Below, in pieces: positions 45,900 through 55,293 of a DNA stretch of 64,000 bases. The notes beneath the pieces were generated by a model, which saw nothing but the letters and a program-made list of their open reading frames with translations, was not told the DNA's origin and did no database searches. Position 1 is the stretch's first letter, and each line of letters opens with the position of its first letter. Source of the stretch: Jutongia huaianensis (GTDB lineage Bacteria; Bacillota; Clostridia; Lachnospirales; Lachnospiraceae); the NCBI RefSeq assembly GCF_014384985.1, contig NZ_JACRSX010000010.1, positions 1 to 64,000 of the forward strand. The letters are read 5' to 3'. The translations under genes were made by a program, and so were the position numbers.

Positions 45900-46089
45900 A
45901 ATTGACATTCCTTTCTTGTTATATAGTAACAAAAATGATTTTATCACAGCAAGTCCTAAATCACAAGTGCACTGTAGGGAATAATATATGCCGGATGTTT
46001 GACTTATGCTTTATAATAGTGTAAAATCGGAGAAAATGCGAAAGAAGAATTATACGCAATTTTCAGAAAAAGTTATTTTGGAGGTCATC

Positions 46090-47187
46090 ATGGATAAGAA
46101 GTTAAAAGTAGGTATCCTTGGAGGTACCGGAATGGTAGGACAGAGATTTATCTCTTTGCTGGAAAACCACCCTTGGTTTGAGGTTGTTGCAATTGCAGCC
46201 AGCCCAAGAAGCGCAGGCAAGAAGTATGAGGATGCCATTGGCGGACGCTGGAAAATGACAACACCGATGCCGGAAGCTGTCAAAAACATTATCGTTGAGG
46301 ATGTCAGCAACGTAGAAGAGGTTGCTTCTAAGGTTGATTTCGTATTCAGCGCAGTTGATATGAGCAAGGACGAGATCAAGAAGATCGAGGAAGAGTATGC
46401 AAAGACTGAGACTCCTGTTGTATCCAATAACAGTGCCCACAGATGGACTCCTGATGTACCGATGGTTGTGCCGGAGTTGAATCCGGAGCACTTAGAGGTA
46501 ATAGAGTCACAGAAGAAGCGTCTGGGAACGACCAGAGGTTTTATCGCAGTTAAGCCGAACTGCTCTATCCAGAGCTACACGCCTGCACTTCACGCATTAA
46601 AGAAGGCAGGTTATGAGCCAAAGACGGTTGTTGCTACCACATATCAGGCGATTTCCGGAGCAGGTAAGACATTTAAGGACTGGCCGGAGATGGAGGGCAA
46701 TATCATTCCGTTTATCGGTGGTGAGGAAGAGAAGAGCGAGCAGGAGCCGCTTCGTATCTGGGGTCATATTGAGAATGGCGAGATCGTAAAGGCTGACGGT
46801 CCGGTGATCACGACACAGTGTATCCGTGTTCCGGTATTAAACGGTCATACAGCGGCTGTATTTGTTACTTTCGAGGAGGGCAAGAAGCCTTCTAAGGAAG
46901 AGATCATCCGCGTATGGAGAGAGTATTCCGGAGTACCACAGGAGCTGAAGCTTCCTAGTGCACCGGAGCATTTCATCCAGTATCTTGAGGATGATAACCG
47001 TCCACAGGTATCCATGGATGTAGATTATGAAAATGGTTTTGGCGTATCTATGGGACGTCTCCGTGAGGATACTGTATTTGATTATAAGTTTGTAGGTTTA
47101 TCCCACAATACAGTCAGAGGAGCAGCCGGCGGTGCCGTACTTACTGCAGAGCTTCTGACAGCCAAGAAATATATTACAGCAAAATAA
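46090..47187 (+). CDS. asd: Aspartate-semialdehyde dehydrogenase
   Basis: A 365-residue enzyme of the archaeal/fungal-like ASADH branch: NADP-binding GILGGTGMVGQRF at 8-20, catalytic Cys in KPNCSIQSYTPAL, and HTAAVFVTFEEG plus LSHNTVRGAAGGAVL later. It reduces aspartyl phosphate to the semialdehyde, the branch point to lysine/diaminopimelate, threonine and methionine. ATG 46090 follows TTGGAGG; the in-frame ATG at 46006 has no ribosome site. Confidence 0.94.
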   Translation: MDKKLKVGILGGTGMVGQRFISLLENHPWFEVVAIAASPRSAGKKYEDAIGGRWKMTTPMPEAVKNIIVEDVSNVEEVASKVDFVFSAVDMSKDEIKKIEEEYAKTETPVVSNNSAHRWTPDVPMVVPELNPEHLEVIESQKKRLGTTRGFIAVKPNCSIQSYTPALHALKKAGYEPKTVVATTYQAISGAGKTFKDWPEMEGNIIPFIGGEEEKSEQEPLRIWGHIENGEIVKADGPVITTQCIRVPVLNGHTAAVFVTFEEGKKPSKEEIIRVWREYSGVPQELKLPSAPEHFIQYLEDDNRPQVSMDVDYENGFGVSMGRLREDTVFDYKFVGLSHNTVRGAAGGAVLTAELLTAKKYITAK

Positions 47188-47255
47188 TCAAGGGATTCAT
47201 TAACTGCAGTATAATAAGACACATTTCGATGAGTATAAGGGAGTGAGGTGGCTGC

Positions 47256-47660
47256 ATGAATGCATATAGGATCTTAGTTAAAGGAATTGTAAAGAGAGAT
47301 GATAAATATCTCATTATTGAAAAATGGTACGATGATAATATCATGGATCCTTACCAGTGGGAGTTTCTGGATGGAGAAGCCGAGTTTGGCGAGTCGCCGG
47401 ATGTGGCTGTGATCCGTATGATCCAGGAGCAGACAGGTCTTACGGCGGAGGTTGACCGCATCTTATATACCTGGACATTTATGGTGGGTTCCGTATGCAG
47501 TCTTGGTCTGACATATCTTTGTTATACAGATATGGAAGAAGATGACGTACAGCTATCTGAGGATCTTCACGATTGCCGCTGGGTATCCGCTGATGAGTTT
47601 GGTGAGTTCATATCCAATCAGAGGATGCTGGAGGATATCGAGAAAGCAGAATTATATTAA
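47256..47660 (+). CDS. Nudix-fold protein with altered catalytic box
   Basis: A 134-residue single-domain Nudix protein. The Nudix box reads GEAEFGESPDVAVIRMIQEQ-TGL: Gly and first Glu match, but the REUxEE core is RMIQEQ, losing two of the acidic residues that bind metal. It may be a weak hydrolase or a ligand-binding derivative. Follows asd by 68 nt and ends at the terminator at 47668-47704. GGGAGTGAGG precedes ATG 47256. Confidence 0.85.
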   Translation: MNAYRILVKGIVKRDDKYLIIEKWYDDNIMDPYQWEFLDGEAEFGESPDVAVIRMIQEQTGLTAEVDRILYTWTFMVGSVCSLGLTYLCYTDMEEDDVQLSEDLHDCRWVSADEFGEFISNQRMLEDIEKAELY

Positions 47661-47667
47661 AAGAAAA

Positions 47668-47704
47668 GGGGTGTCAATGCCGGATGGCTGACATCCCTGT
47701 TTTT
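47668..47704 (+). terminator. Terminator or attenuator before the pyr genes
   Basis: GGGGTGTCA pairs with TGACATCCC (47689-47697, one wobble), followed by TGTTTTT. Located between the Nudix gene and pyrC; no PyrR-type antiterminator is obvious. Confidence 0.7.
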
Positions 47705-47732
47705 AGTACGAAATGAAATGGACGGTGATGCA

Positions 47733-49022
47733 ATGAAAATTTTGATCAAGAATGGAAAGCTGGTGGACCCGGCAAATGATATTGATGCGTTTTATGATGT
47801 GCTGATCGAGGAGGATAAGGTAGCTCGTGTTTCACAGGATATTGATCCGAATATTCTGGGAGAGGGAGACAGACTGATCGATGCCTTTGGCAAGGTTGTG
47901 ATGCCGGGCTTTATTGATCTGCATGTACATTTGAGAGAGCCGGGTTTTGAATATAAAGAAACGATCAGGACAGGTTGTGAGGCTGCCGCCCACGGCGGTG
48001 TGACCAGTATATGTCCGATGCCAAATACGAAGCCGGTCATTGACTCTCCGGAGAGAGTCCGGAATCTGCTGGAGCGGGCAAAGGATGCACCGGTACATGT
48101 GTTACCGATCGGAGCCGTAACCATTGGACAGGAGGGAAAGGAGCTTGCAGATATTGAAGGCATGCAGGAGACCGGTATTGTTGCTTTGAGTGAGGATGGC
48201 AAATCAGTGATGGACAGTCTGTTATTCCGTCATGCCATGGAGCAGGCAGCACAATATGAGATTCCGATGTTTTCACACTGTGAAGATAAGGCGCTGGTAG
48301 ACGGCGGTGTGATGAATGCAGGAGATAAAGCAGAAGAACTGGGACTTCCGGGTATTACCAATGCGGTAGAGGATGTGATCGTTGCCAGGGATATTCTGAT
48401 CAGCAAGGAGACGGGAGCACAGCTTCATCTCTGCCATTGTTCTACAGCAGACAGTGCGTTGCTGGTAGGAATGGCAAAGGATCAGGGGCTTCGTGTGACG
48501 GCAGAGGTGTGTCCACACCACTTTACGATGTCGGATCAGGAGATCACCGAGGATGACGGTCGTTTTAAAATGAATCCGCCACTGCGCAGTCCAAAGGATG
48601 TACAGGCTTTAAAAGATGCTCTGGCATCAGGTGTTATGGATGTCATTTCTACGGATCACGCTCCTCACGGAGCTCAGGAGAAGGCACAGAGTATGAAGAA
48701 AGCTCCGTTTGGTATTGTTGGACTGGAGACCTCCTTTGCGCTTGGATTTACAGAACTGGTACAGGGTGGATATCTGTCTTTAGCCCAGTTAGTAGAGAAA
48801 ATGAGTGTCAACCCGGCGAGAGTGCTGGGAATTGATAAAGGAAATCTGGCTGTGGGAAAAACGGCGGATCTGGTGATTGCCGATGTGGAGCATGAATATG
48901 AGATTGACAGCAGCAGCTTTGCTTCTATGGGCAGAAATACCCCATTTGACGGGAAAAAGGTTACAGGACGGGTGGTAACGACCATTGTAGATGGTAAAAT
49001 TGTTTATGAATATAGTAGATAA
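47733..49022 (+). CDS. pyrC: Dihydroorotase
   Basis: A 429-residue class I dihydroorotase. Zinc ligands in IDLHVHLREPG, the bridging-Lys equivalent region ALSEDGKSV, HCED, HLCHCS and STDHAPH are all present. It closes carbamoyl aspartate to dihydroorotate in pyrimidine synthesis. ATG 47733 is preferred; an in-frame ATG at 47718 has no ribosome site. First of a run pyrC-pyrF-pyrK-pyrD with gaps of 19, 78 and 24 nt. Confidence 0.94.
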   Translation: MKILIKNGKLVDPANDIDAFYDVLIEEDKVARVSQDIDPNILGEGDRLIDAFGKVVMPGFIDLHVHLREPGFEYKETIRTGCEAAAHGGVTSICPMPNTKPVIDSPERVRNLLERAKDAPVHVLPIGAVTIGQEGKELADIEGMQETGIVALSEDGKSVMDSLLFRHAMEQAAQYEIPMFSHCEDKALVDGGVMNAGDKAEELGLPGITNAVEDVIVARDILISKETGAQLHLCHCSTADSALLVGMAKDQGLRVTAEVCPHHFTMSDQEITEDDGRFKMNPPLRSPKDVQALKDALASGVMDVISTDHAPHGAQEKAQSMKKAPFGIVGLETSFALGFTELVQGGYLSLAQLVEKMSVNPARVLGIDKGNLAVGKTADLVIADVEHEYEIDSSSFASMGRNTPFDGKKVTGRVVTTIVDGKIVYEYSR

Positions 49023-49041
49023 TGGAAAGGACAGGTAAAAA

Positions 49042-49962
49042 ATGATCAATAAATTAGTGGCAGAGATTAAGAAGAAAGATGCACCGGTAGTCGTTGGACT
49101 GGATCCGATGCTTGGTTATGTACCGGAGCATCTGACAAAGAAAGCCTTTGAGGAGTTCGGGGAGACTCTGGAGGGAGCAGCAGAGGCAATCTGGCAGTAT
49201 AATAAGGGTATCGTGGATGCAGTTTATGATCTGATCCCGGCTGTGAAGCCACAGATTGCTATGTATGAGCAGTTTGGTATTCCAGGTATGATGGCGTTCA
49301 AAAAGACAGTGGATTACTGTAAGGAGAAGGGACTTGTTGTGATCGGTGATATCAAGCGCGGTGATATCGGATCTACCTCCACCGCTTATGCAGTGGGTCA
49401 CCTGGGAAAGGTTACGGTAGGCAGCAGGCAGTATTACGGCTTTGATGAGGACTTTGTCACCGTGAATCCATATCTGGGAAGTGATGGTGTCAATCCGTTT
49501 ATTGATGTATGTAAGGAAGAGAAAAAGGGAATCTTTGTGCTGGTCAAGACATCGAATCCGTCCAGTGGAGAGTTTCAGGACCGCCTGATCGATGGCAGAC
49601 CGCTTTATGAGCTGGTAGGGGAGAAGGTTGCCGAATGGGGCAGCCAGTGTATGGGAGATGATTACAGCTATGTAGGCTGTGTCGTAGGTGCAACGTATCC
49701 GGAGATGGGCAAGATCCTTCGAAAGATCATGCCAAAAACATATATCCTTGTACCGGGCTATGGTGCGCAGGGCGGAAAGGCATCAGATCTGGCACCGTAC
49801 TTCAATAAAGATGGTCTGGGTGCCATCGTTAATTCCTCCCGTGGTATTATCTGTGCTTACAAGCAGGAGAAATATGCAAAGTTTGGTGCCGGAAATTATG
49901 CGGAGGCATCCAGACAGGCAGTGATCGATATGATCCAGGACATCAACGAGGGTCGTAAATAA
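49042..49962 (+). CDS. pyrF: Orotidine 5'-phosphate decarboxylase, long type
   Basis: A 306-residue OMP decarboxylase of the longer (type 2) subfamily. VVGLDPMLGYVP near 16-27 and the catalytic KxxxK-type segment VIGDIKRGDIGSTS; the phosphate-binding region is VPGYGAQGG followed by VNSSRGIICAY. It makes UMP. GAAAGGACAGG precedes ATG 49042. Confidence 0.94.
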   Translation: MINKLVAEIKKKDAPVVVGLDPMLGYVPEHLTKKAFEEFGETLEGAAEAIWQYNKGIVDAVYDLIPAVKPQIAMYEQFGIPGMMAFKKTVDYCKEKGLVVIGDIKRGDIGSTSTAYAVGHLGKVTVGSRQYYGFDEDFVTVNPYLGSDGVNPFIDVCKEEKKGIFVLVKTSNPSSGEFQDRLIDGRPLYELVGEKVAEWGSQCMGDDYSYVGCVVGATYPEMGKILRKIMPKTYILVPGYGAQGGKASDLAPYFNKDGLGAIVNSSRGIICAYKQEKYAKFGAGNYAEASRQAVIDMIQDINEGRK

Positions 49963-50040
49963 CGGAGCGCATGGGAAAAGCATATAATAATGCAGTATCC
50001 TGTGATGTTCATTGATTGCAGAAACAGAATGGAGATAAGA

Positions 50041-50829
50041 ATGGCAGATAAGAAAAAATGTCTGGCTGTTGTGGTAAGCCAGGAGAAAATCACAGAAGGG
50101 ATCTACAGCATGTGGCTGCAGTTTCCGGAGGATTATAATGTTGCCGGGATGGCAGTGCCGGGACAGTTTATTTCAATGTACTGTGGTGAGGGAAGCCGTC
50201 TGCTTCCAAGACCTATCAGCATTTGTGAGATCGAACCGGCACAGAGAAAGCTTCGTGTCGTTTACCGTGTAGCAGGAAAGGGAACCGAGGAGTTTTCCGG
50301 ACTGGAGGAAGGTGCGCAGATTCCTGTTATGGGACCTTTGGGCAATGGCTTTACCAGAAAGAGCGGAAAGGCAGTGCTGATCGGAGGAGGCATCGGAATC
50401 CCGCCGATGCTTGCTCTGGCGAAGGCTTTGAAGGAAGAAGGTGCAGAGGTCTCCGTTGTTCTGGGATATCGGGATGGAGATCTCTTCTTAAAGAAAGAAT
50501 TTGAACCATATGCAGATGTCTATGTATCCACAGAGGACGGCAGTGTAGGAACGAGGGGAAATGTCATTGATGCGATCCGTGAAAATGGTCTGGACGCAGA
50601 TACGATCTACGCCTGTGGTCCTATGCCGATGCTTCGTGGTGTTAAGGCATATGCAGCAGAGAAGGAGACAGAGGCGCAGATTTCTCTGGAAGAGAGAATG
50701 GCTTGTGGTATTGGTGCCTGTCTGGGATGCGTCTGCAATTCTACAGACGTAGACAGTCACAGCCATGTACATAATAAGCGGGTATGCAAGGATGGTCCTG
50801 TTTTTAATGCAGAGGATGTCACATTATAG
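50041..50829 (+). CDS. pyrK: Dihydroorotate dehydrogenase electron-transfer subunit
   Basis: A 262-residue FAD/2Fe-2S subunit that passes electrons from the PyrD protein to NAD+. FAD-binding RLLPRPISIC, NAD-binding VLIGGGIGIPPMLALAKAL, and the cluster motif CGIGACLGCVC with further Cys at VCKDG. ATG 50041 after GGAGATAAG is preferred to ATG 49990. It precedes pyrD by 24 nt, as is usual for class 1B enzymes. Confidence 0.94.
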   Translation: MADKKKCLAVVVSQEKITEGIYSMWLQFPEDYNVAGMAVPGQFISMYCGEGSRLLPRPISICEIEPAQRKLRVVYRVAGKGTEEFSGLEEGAQIPVMGPLGNGFTRKSGKAVLIGGGIGIPPMLALAKALKEEGAEVSVVLGYRDGDLFLKKEFEPYADVYVSTEDGSVGTRGNVIDAIRENGLDADTIYACGPMPMLRGVKAYAAEKETEAQISLEERMACGIGACLGCVCNSTDVDSHSHVHNKRVCKDGPVFNAEDVTL

Positions 50830-50853
50830 AAACACAGGACATGGAGGATGAAT

Positions 50854-51759
50854 ATGAATTTATCAGTTGATTTTGCCGGGGTGACTATGAAGAATCCGGT
50901 AACAACAGCATCTGGAACCTTTGGCTCCGGTGCAGAATATGGTGAGTATGTGGATCTGAGCCGTCTCGGAGCAGTGACCACCAAGGGAGTGGCAAATGTA
51001 CCGTGGCCGGGCAATCCAACGCCGAGAGTCTGTGAGACATACGGTGGCATGTTAAATGCCATTGGTCTGCAAAATCCCGGCATAGATGTATTTGTGGAGA
51101 GAGATATTCCATATCTGAAACAGTATGATACACGGATCATTGTCAATGTGTGTGGTCATACCACAGAAGAATATCTGGAGGTGGTAGAGCGTCTGGCAGA
51201 TCAGGATGTGGATCTGCTGGAGATCAACATTTCCTGCCCGAATGTCAAGGAGGGCGGCATTGCCTTCGGACAGAATCCCAAGCTGGTGGAGCAGATCACC
51301 GCAGAGATCAAGAAGAAAGCAAAGCAGCCGGTAATCATGAAGCTGAGTCCCAATGTAACAGATATCACAGAGACGGCGAAAGCAGCAGAGGCAGGTGGAG
51401 CTGATGCCCTGTCCCTGATCAATACATTGACGGGGATGAAGATTGATATTAACCGCCGCCGGTTTGCATTGGCAAACCAGACCGGTGGAATGTCCGGCCC
51501 GGCAGTAAAGCCGGTGGCAGTCCGGATGGTATATCAGGTTGCTCACGCCGTAAAGCTTCCTGTGCTTGGTATGGGAGGCATCCGTACCGCAGAGGATGCA
51601 CTGGAGTTTATTATGGCAGGAGCTTCTATGGTTGCTGTGGGAACGGCAAATTTCAATAATCCTACAGCGACAGTGGACGTGATCGAGGGAATCGAGCAGT
51701 TTATGAAGGAGCATCACATTGAGGATATACATGAGCTGATCGGATGTGTTGAGGCTTAA
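50854..51759 (+). CDS. pyrD: Dihydroorotate dehydrogenase, class 1B
   Basis: A 301-residue FMN enzyme. VTTKGVANVPWPGNPTPRVC, the catalytic-loop Cys in INISCPNVKEGG and the phosphate-binding GMGGIRTAEDALEF are typical of PyrD-B. It oxidises dihydroorotate to orotate with PyrK. ATG 50854, 6 nt after GGAGG, is preferred to ATG 50848, which directly abuts that site. Confidence 0.95.
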   Translation: MNLSVDFAGVTMKNPVTTASGTFGSGAEYGEYVDLSRLGAVTTKGVANVPWPGNPTPRVCETYGGMLNAIGLQNPGIDVFVERDIPYLKQYDTRIIVNVCGHTTEEYLEVVERLADQDVDLLEINISCPNVKEGGIAFGQNPKLVEQITAEIKKKAKQPVIMKLSPNVTDITETAKAAEAGGADALSLINTLTGMKIDINRRRFALANQTGGMSGPAVKPVAVRMVYQVAHAVKLPVLGMGGIRTAEDALEFIMAGASMVAVGTANFNNPTATVDVIEGIEQFMKEHHIEDIHELIGCVEA

Positions 51760-51847
51760 TTTTAATATACAAAATAACAAATTTATTGGCGTATGCGATG
51801 ATTTCAGTTTATTATCCGCTATATTGGCATGAAAATTTAACAATATC

Positions 51848-51876
51848 TTTACACTTGCATTGGGCTATGATATTAT
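51848..51876 (+). promoter_or_regulatory. Promoter of the amino-acid ABC transporter
   Basis: TTTACA (51848-51853), 17 nt, TATTAT (51871-51876), about 105 nt before the start codon. The 107-nt leader shows no known regulatory element. Confidence 0.7.
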
Positions 51877-51982
51877 GAAATCTGTGTGAGTGAGCTGATT
51901 TGCACAGCATCGAATCCCAATAAGGCGTTTTTAAATAGCCGGAGTGGGAAAACAGACAGTGACACGAGGAAGGAGTTACATA

Positions 51983-52831
51983 ATGAAGAAGAGAGTATTA
52001 GCAATGATGCTTTCACTGGCAATGTGCTTTAGTATGACAGCCTGTGGAAGTACGAACAACGCAGACAACACAACAAGCGATAAGGCATCCTCAGAAAGTA
52101 AAGGAAGCTCTAAGAGTGATAACAGTTCCGATCTGGCTTATATTCAGGATAAGGGAACATTGATCGTGGGTATTACGGATTTTGAGCCAATGGATTATCA
52201 GAAGGGATCCGATGAGTGGATCGGTTTTGATGCAGATATGGCAAAGGCATTTGCAAAGAGTCTTGGCGTTAAAGCTGAGTTCGTAGAGATCGATTGGGAT
52301 AATAAGGTTCTGGAGCTGGATGCAAAATCCATCGACTGTGTATGGAACGGTATGACACTCACTGATGAGGTGACAAGCTCTATGGCCTGCACGAATGCAT
52401 ACTGCAATAATGCGCAGGTTGCCATCGTAAAAGAGGCAGATAAGGACAAATACAGCACTGTAGAGAGTATGAAGGATTTGAACTTTGCCGTAGAGGCAGG
52501 TTCAGCCGGTGAGAAAGAGCTTTCGAAGCTTGGTTACAATTACACATCCGTTAAGGCGCAGGCAGATGCACTGATGGAGATTTCTGCCGGAACATCCGAT
52601 GCCGCTGTGATCGATTCCCTGATGGCAGCTGCTATGGTTGGCGAGGGTACCGGTTATGAGAAGCTTACCTATACCGCAAGCTTTAATAGTGAGGAGTATG
52701 GTGTTGGTTTCCGCAAAGGATCTGATATGGCAGAGAAGTTAAATGACTTTTTTGCAGAGAGCTATAAGGATGGAAGTATGAAGAAGACAGCCGAGAAATA
52801 TGGTGTCCAGGCGGCACTCATCGAACAGTAA
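51983..52831 (+). CDS. Amino-acid ABC transporter substrate-binding lipoprotein
   Basis: A 282-residue exported lipoprotein: signal peptide, lipobox MTACGS, a Ser/Asn/Lys-rich linker, then a SBP_bac_3 domain (TLIVGITDFEPMDYQ; WIGFDADMAKAFAKSLGVKA; NFAVEAGSAGEKEL). It captures a polar amino acid for the permease and ATPase encoded next. The substrate cannot be read out. ATG 51983 follows AGGAAGGAG; earlier in-frame ATG 51944 would hide the signal peptide. Confidence 0.93.
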   Translation: MKKRVLAMMLSLAMCFSMTACGSTNNADNTTSDKASSESKGSSKSDNSSDLAYIQDKGTLIVGITDFEPMDYQKGSDEWIGFDADMAKAFAKSLGVKAEFVEIDWDNKVLELDAKSIDCVWNGMTLTDEVTSSMACTNAYCNNAQVAIVKEADKDKYSTVESMKDLNFAVEAGSAGEKELSKLGYNYTSVKAQADALMEISAGTSDAAVIDSLMAAAMVGEGTGYEKLTYTASFNSEEYGVGFRKGSDMAEKLNDFFAESYKDGSMKKTAEKYGVQAALIEQ

Positions 52832-52913
52832 TACAAAAAAGTATGGCTGCCGTGATGTTACATTTGCGGCAGCTTTTGCTATGCAAAGAGAGAAATATTA
52901 AAAGGCAGGTATA

Positions 52914-53603
52914 ATGATGTCAACGATTATGGAACAGATGCCCATTGTATTTCATGCATTAAATGTGGGCTTTTTACAAACGTTAAAATTATTTTTTGTG
53001 ACACTTCTGGGGGCTTTTCCACTGGGACTGATCATTTCCTTTGGATCGTTATCCGGATTTCGTCCGCTAAGGTATCTTACGAAGCTTATCGTATGGATCA
53101 TCCGGGGAACTCCGTTGATGATCCAGCTTCTGATCATTTATTACTTTCCGGGGCTGGTTCTGGGCAAAACGATCTGGAGCGGTGGTGAGGAAGGCAGATT
53201 TATGGCGGCAGCAGTGTCCTTTATCATCAATTATTCCTGCTATTTTTCCGAGATATACCGTGGCGGTATCCAGAGCGTGCCGAAGGGACAGCAGGAGGCC
53301 GGTCTTGTACTTGGTATGACAAAGCGGCAGATCTTTTTCAAGGTAACTCTGTTGCAGATGATCAAGCGGATCGTCCCTCCAATCTCCAATGAGATCATTA
53401 CGCTGGTGAAGGATACCTCGCTGGCGCGTATCATTGCACTGCAGGAGATCATCTGGGCAGGGCAGGCATTCTTAAAGGGATCTCAGGGTATTTCCGGACA
53501 GATCTGGCCATTATTCTTTACTGCAGTTTATTATCTTGTATTTAGTGGCATACTCACGCTGTTCCTTGGATGGCTGGAGCATAAACTGGAATATTTCAAA
53601 TAG
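52914..53603 (+). CDS. Amino-acid ABC transporter permease
   Basis: A 229-residue HisM/GlnP-type permease with five membrane helices and the EAA-loop GQQEAGLVLGMTKRQIFFKV near 130-150. AELVRGTPLMIQ-like IIRGTPLMIQLLIIYY is typical of polar amino-acid systems. Lies between the binding protein and ATPase genes, a complete three-gene importer. ATG 52914 is followed by a second ATG at 52917. Confidence 0.92.
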   Translation: MMSTIMEQMPIVFHALNVGFLQTLKLFFVTLLGAFPLGLIISFGSLSGFRPLRYLTKLIVWIIRGTPLMIQLLIIYYFPGLVLGKTIWSGGEEGRFMAAAVSFIINYSCYFSEIYRGGIQSVPKGQQEAGLVLGMTKRQIFFKVTLLQMIKRIVPPISNEIITLVKDTSLARIIALQEIIWAGQAFLKGSQGISGQIWPLFFTAVYYLVFSGILTLFLGWLEHKLEYFK

Positions 53604-53615
53604 GAGGACAATCGG

Positions 53616-54404
53616 ATGGCAATTTTAGAAGTACAAAATATCGAGAAATCCTTTGACCGTACCCCGGTTCTGAAGGATATTTCCTTTTCGCTGGAAAAGG
53701 GACAGGCATTGGCGATCATTGGCTCCTCCGGCTCCGGTAAGACAACACTTTTACGTTGTCTGAATTTTCTGGAAAGACCCGACAAAGGTAAGATCATTGT
53801 GCAGGGAGAAACGCTGTTTGATGCACAGGATGCCTCTTCCATCAAGGAGAAGGATATCCGTATGAAGCGTCTTCATTTTGGCATGGTCTTTCAGGCATTT
53901 CATCTGTTTCCGCAGTATACGGCGTTGCAGAATGTCATGCTGGCAAGACAGCTTCTGGAGAAAGGAAAGCCTGGCTTTAAGGAAAATAAAAAGAAGATTT
54001 ACGAGGAAATCGAGACAGAGGCAAAGGAGCTTTTGGACAAGATGGGGTTGTCCGACCGGATGGAGCATTATCCGCATCAGCTTTCCGGCGGTCAGCAGCA
54101 GCGTGTGGCGATTGCCAGAGCATTGGCACTGAAACCAGATATCCTCTGCTTTGATGAGCCGACTTCGGCTCTGGATCCGGAGCTTACCGGAGAGGTTTTA
54201 AAGGTGATCCGAAGCCTGGCGGATCAGAATATGACTATGGTTATTGTAACCCATGAGATGGCATTTGCCAGAGATGTGGCAGATCAGGTGATCTTTATGG
54301 ACAGTGGTGTGATCGTAGAGCAGGGCGATGCCAGGCAGGTGATCGAGAATCCACAGGAGGAGAGGACGAGACAGTTCTTGTCGAGATTTTCGCAGACGGT
54401 GTAG
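53616..54404 (+). CDS. Amino-acid ABC transporter ATPase (GlnQ-like)
   Basis: A 262-residue ATPase. Walker A GSSGSGKTT, signature LSGGQQQRV, Walker B ILCFDEPTSALDP and H loop VTHEMAFARDVADQV, the last typical of the polar amino-acid uptake group. GGAGGAC precedes ATG 53616. Ends 38 nt before pyrE, so pyrE may be read from the transporter transcript. Confidence 0.93.
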   Translation: MAILEVQNIEKSFDRTPVLKDISFSLEKGQALAIIGSSGSGKTTLLRCLNFLERPDKGKIIVQGETLFDAQDASSIKEKDIRMKRLHFGMVFQAFHLFPQYTALQNVMLARQLLEKGKPGFKENKKKIYEEIETEAKELLDKMGLSDRMEHYPHQLSGGQQQRVAIARALALKPDILCFDEPTSALDPELTGEVLKVIRSLADQNMTMVIVTHEMAFARDVADQVIFMDSGVIVEQGDARQVIENPQEERTRQFLSRFSQTV

Positions 54405-54442
54405 TGGGAGAGTTTTATGAAAAATTAAGGAGGTATTATACA

Positions 54443-55120
54443 ATGGAACAGTACAAGCAGGAATTTATCGAGTTTATGGTGGAGAGCAACGTATTGAAGT
54501 TCGGCGACTTCACATTAAAGAGCGGACGTAAATCGCCATTTTTTATGAATGCGGGAGCCTATGTGACAGGGGCACAGCTTCGCAAGCTGGGGCAGTATTA
54601 TGCAAAAGCGATCCACGAGCATTACGGAGATGATTTTGATGTCCTTTTCGGACCGGCTTACAAGGGGATTCCTCTTAGTGTCGCTACGACTATGGCTTTC
54701 GATGAGCTGTATGGCAAGGAGATCCGTTACTGCTCCAACCGTAAGGAAGTAAAGGATCACGGAGATACCGGTATCCTCTTGGGCAGCAAGATCAAGGATG
54801 GAGATAAGGTGGTTATTATTGAGGATGTCACCACATCCGGTAAGTCGATCGAGGAGACATTCCCGATCATTCAGGCACAGGGAGATGTGGAGATCCTTGG
54901 TCTGATGGTTTCTCTCAACCGTATGGAGAGAGGTCTTTCCAGCAATGCCAGTGCATTGGATGAGATTCAGGAGAAGTATGGATTTGGTGCCAATGCCATT
55001 GTAACCATGGAGGATGTAGTAGAATGTCTGTACAATAAGGAGTGTCAGGGCAAGATCGTGATCGATGATACGATTAAAACAGCCATTGATGCATATTATA
55101 AAGAGTATGGATGTAAGTAA
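54443..55120 (+). CDS. pyrE: Orotate phosphoribosyltransferase
   Basis: A 225-residue enzyme that converts orotate and PRPP to OMP. PRPP-binding motif VVIIEDVTTSGKS near 128-140; FKLKSGRKSPFFMNAG-like FTLKSGRKSPFFMN at the N-terminus. ATG 54443 follows AAGGAGG; the in-frame ATG at 54404 lacks one. Separated from the other pyr genes by the ABC transporter operon. Confidence 0.94.
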   Translation: MEQYKQEFIEFMVESNVLKFGDFTLKSGRKSPFFMNAGAYVTGAQLRKLGQYYAKAIHEHYGDDFDVLFGPAYKGIPLSVATTMAFDELYGKEIRYCSNRKEVKDHGDTGILLGSKIKDGDKVVIIEDVTTSGKSIEETFPIIQAQGDVEILGLMVSLNRMERGLSSNASALDEIQEKYGFGANAIVTMEDVVECLYNKECQGKIVIDDTIKTAIDAYYKEYGCK

Positions 55121-55136
55121 GAAATGGAGGAGCGTT

Positions 55137-55289
55137 ATGGCAGAGAAGGTTTATAAAACGATGAAATCAGTAGGAGCATTTAGTCTGGTTACAGGGATTC
55201 TTTTGATCGTTGGTGGTATTGCTGCCGGCGTTGCAGTGATCATTAATGGGGCAAAGCTGCTTCAGGCAAAGTCAGATCTGACATTTTAA
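55137..55289 (+). CDS. Small single-pass membrane protein
   Basis: A 50-residue protein: MAEKVYKTMKSVG, then a membrane helix of about 25 residues rich in Gly, Ala, Ile and Val (FSLVTGILLIVGGIAAGVAV), and a short charged tail. GGAGGAGC before ATG 55137 is a strong ribosome site, and the gene is set tightly between pyrE (16 nt) and the FliB-type gene (4 nt), supporting expression. I do not recognise a named family. Confidence 0.7.
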   Translation: MAEKVYKTMKSVGAFSLVTGILLIVGGIAAGVAVIINGAKLLQAKSDLTF

Positions 55290-55293
55290 AGCG

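Noticed and set aside
45900..46089. T-box leader before hisS
   Set aside because: The upstream gap is short and contains no specifier loop, AG-bulge or TGGNACCGCG-like antiterminator.
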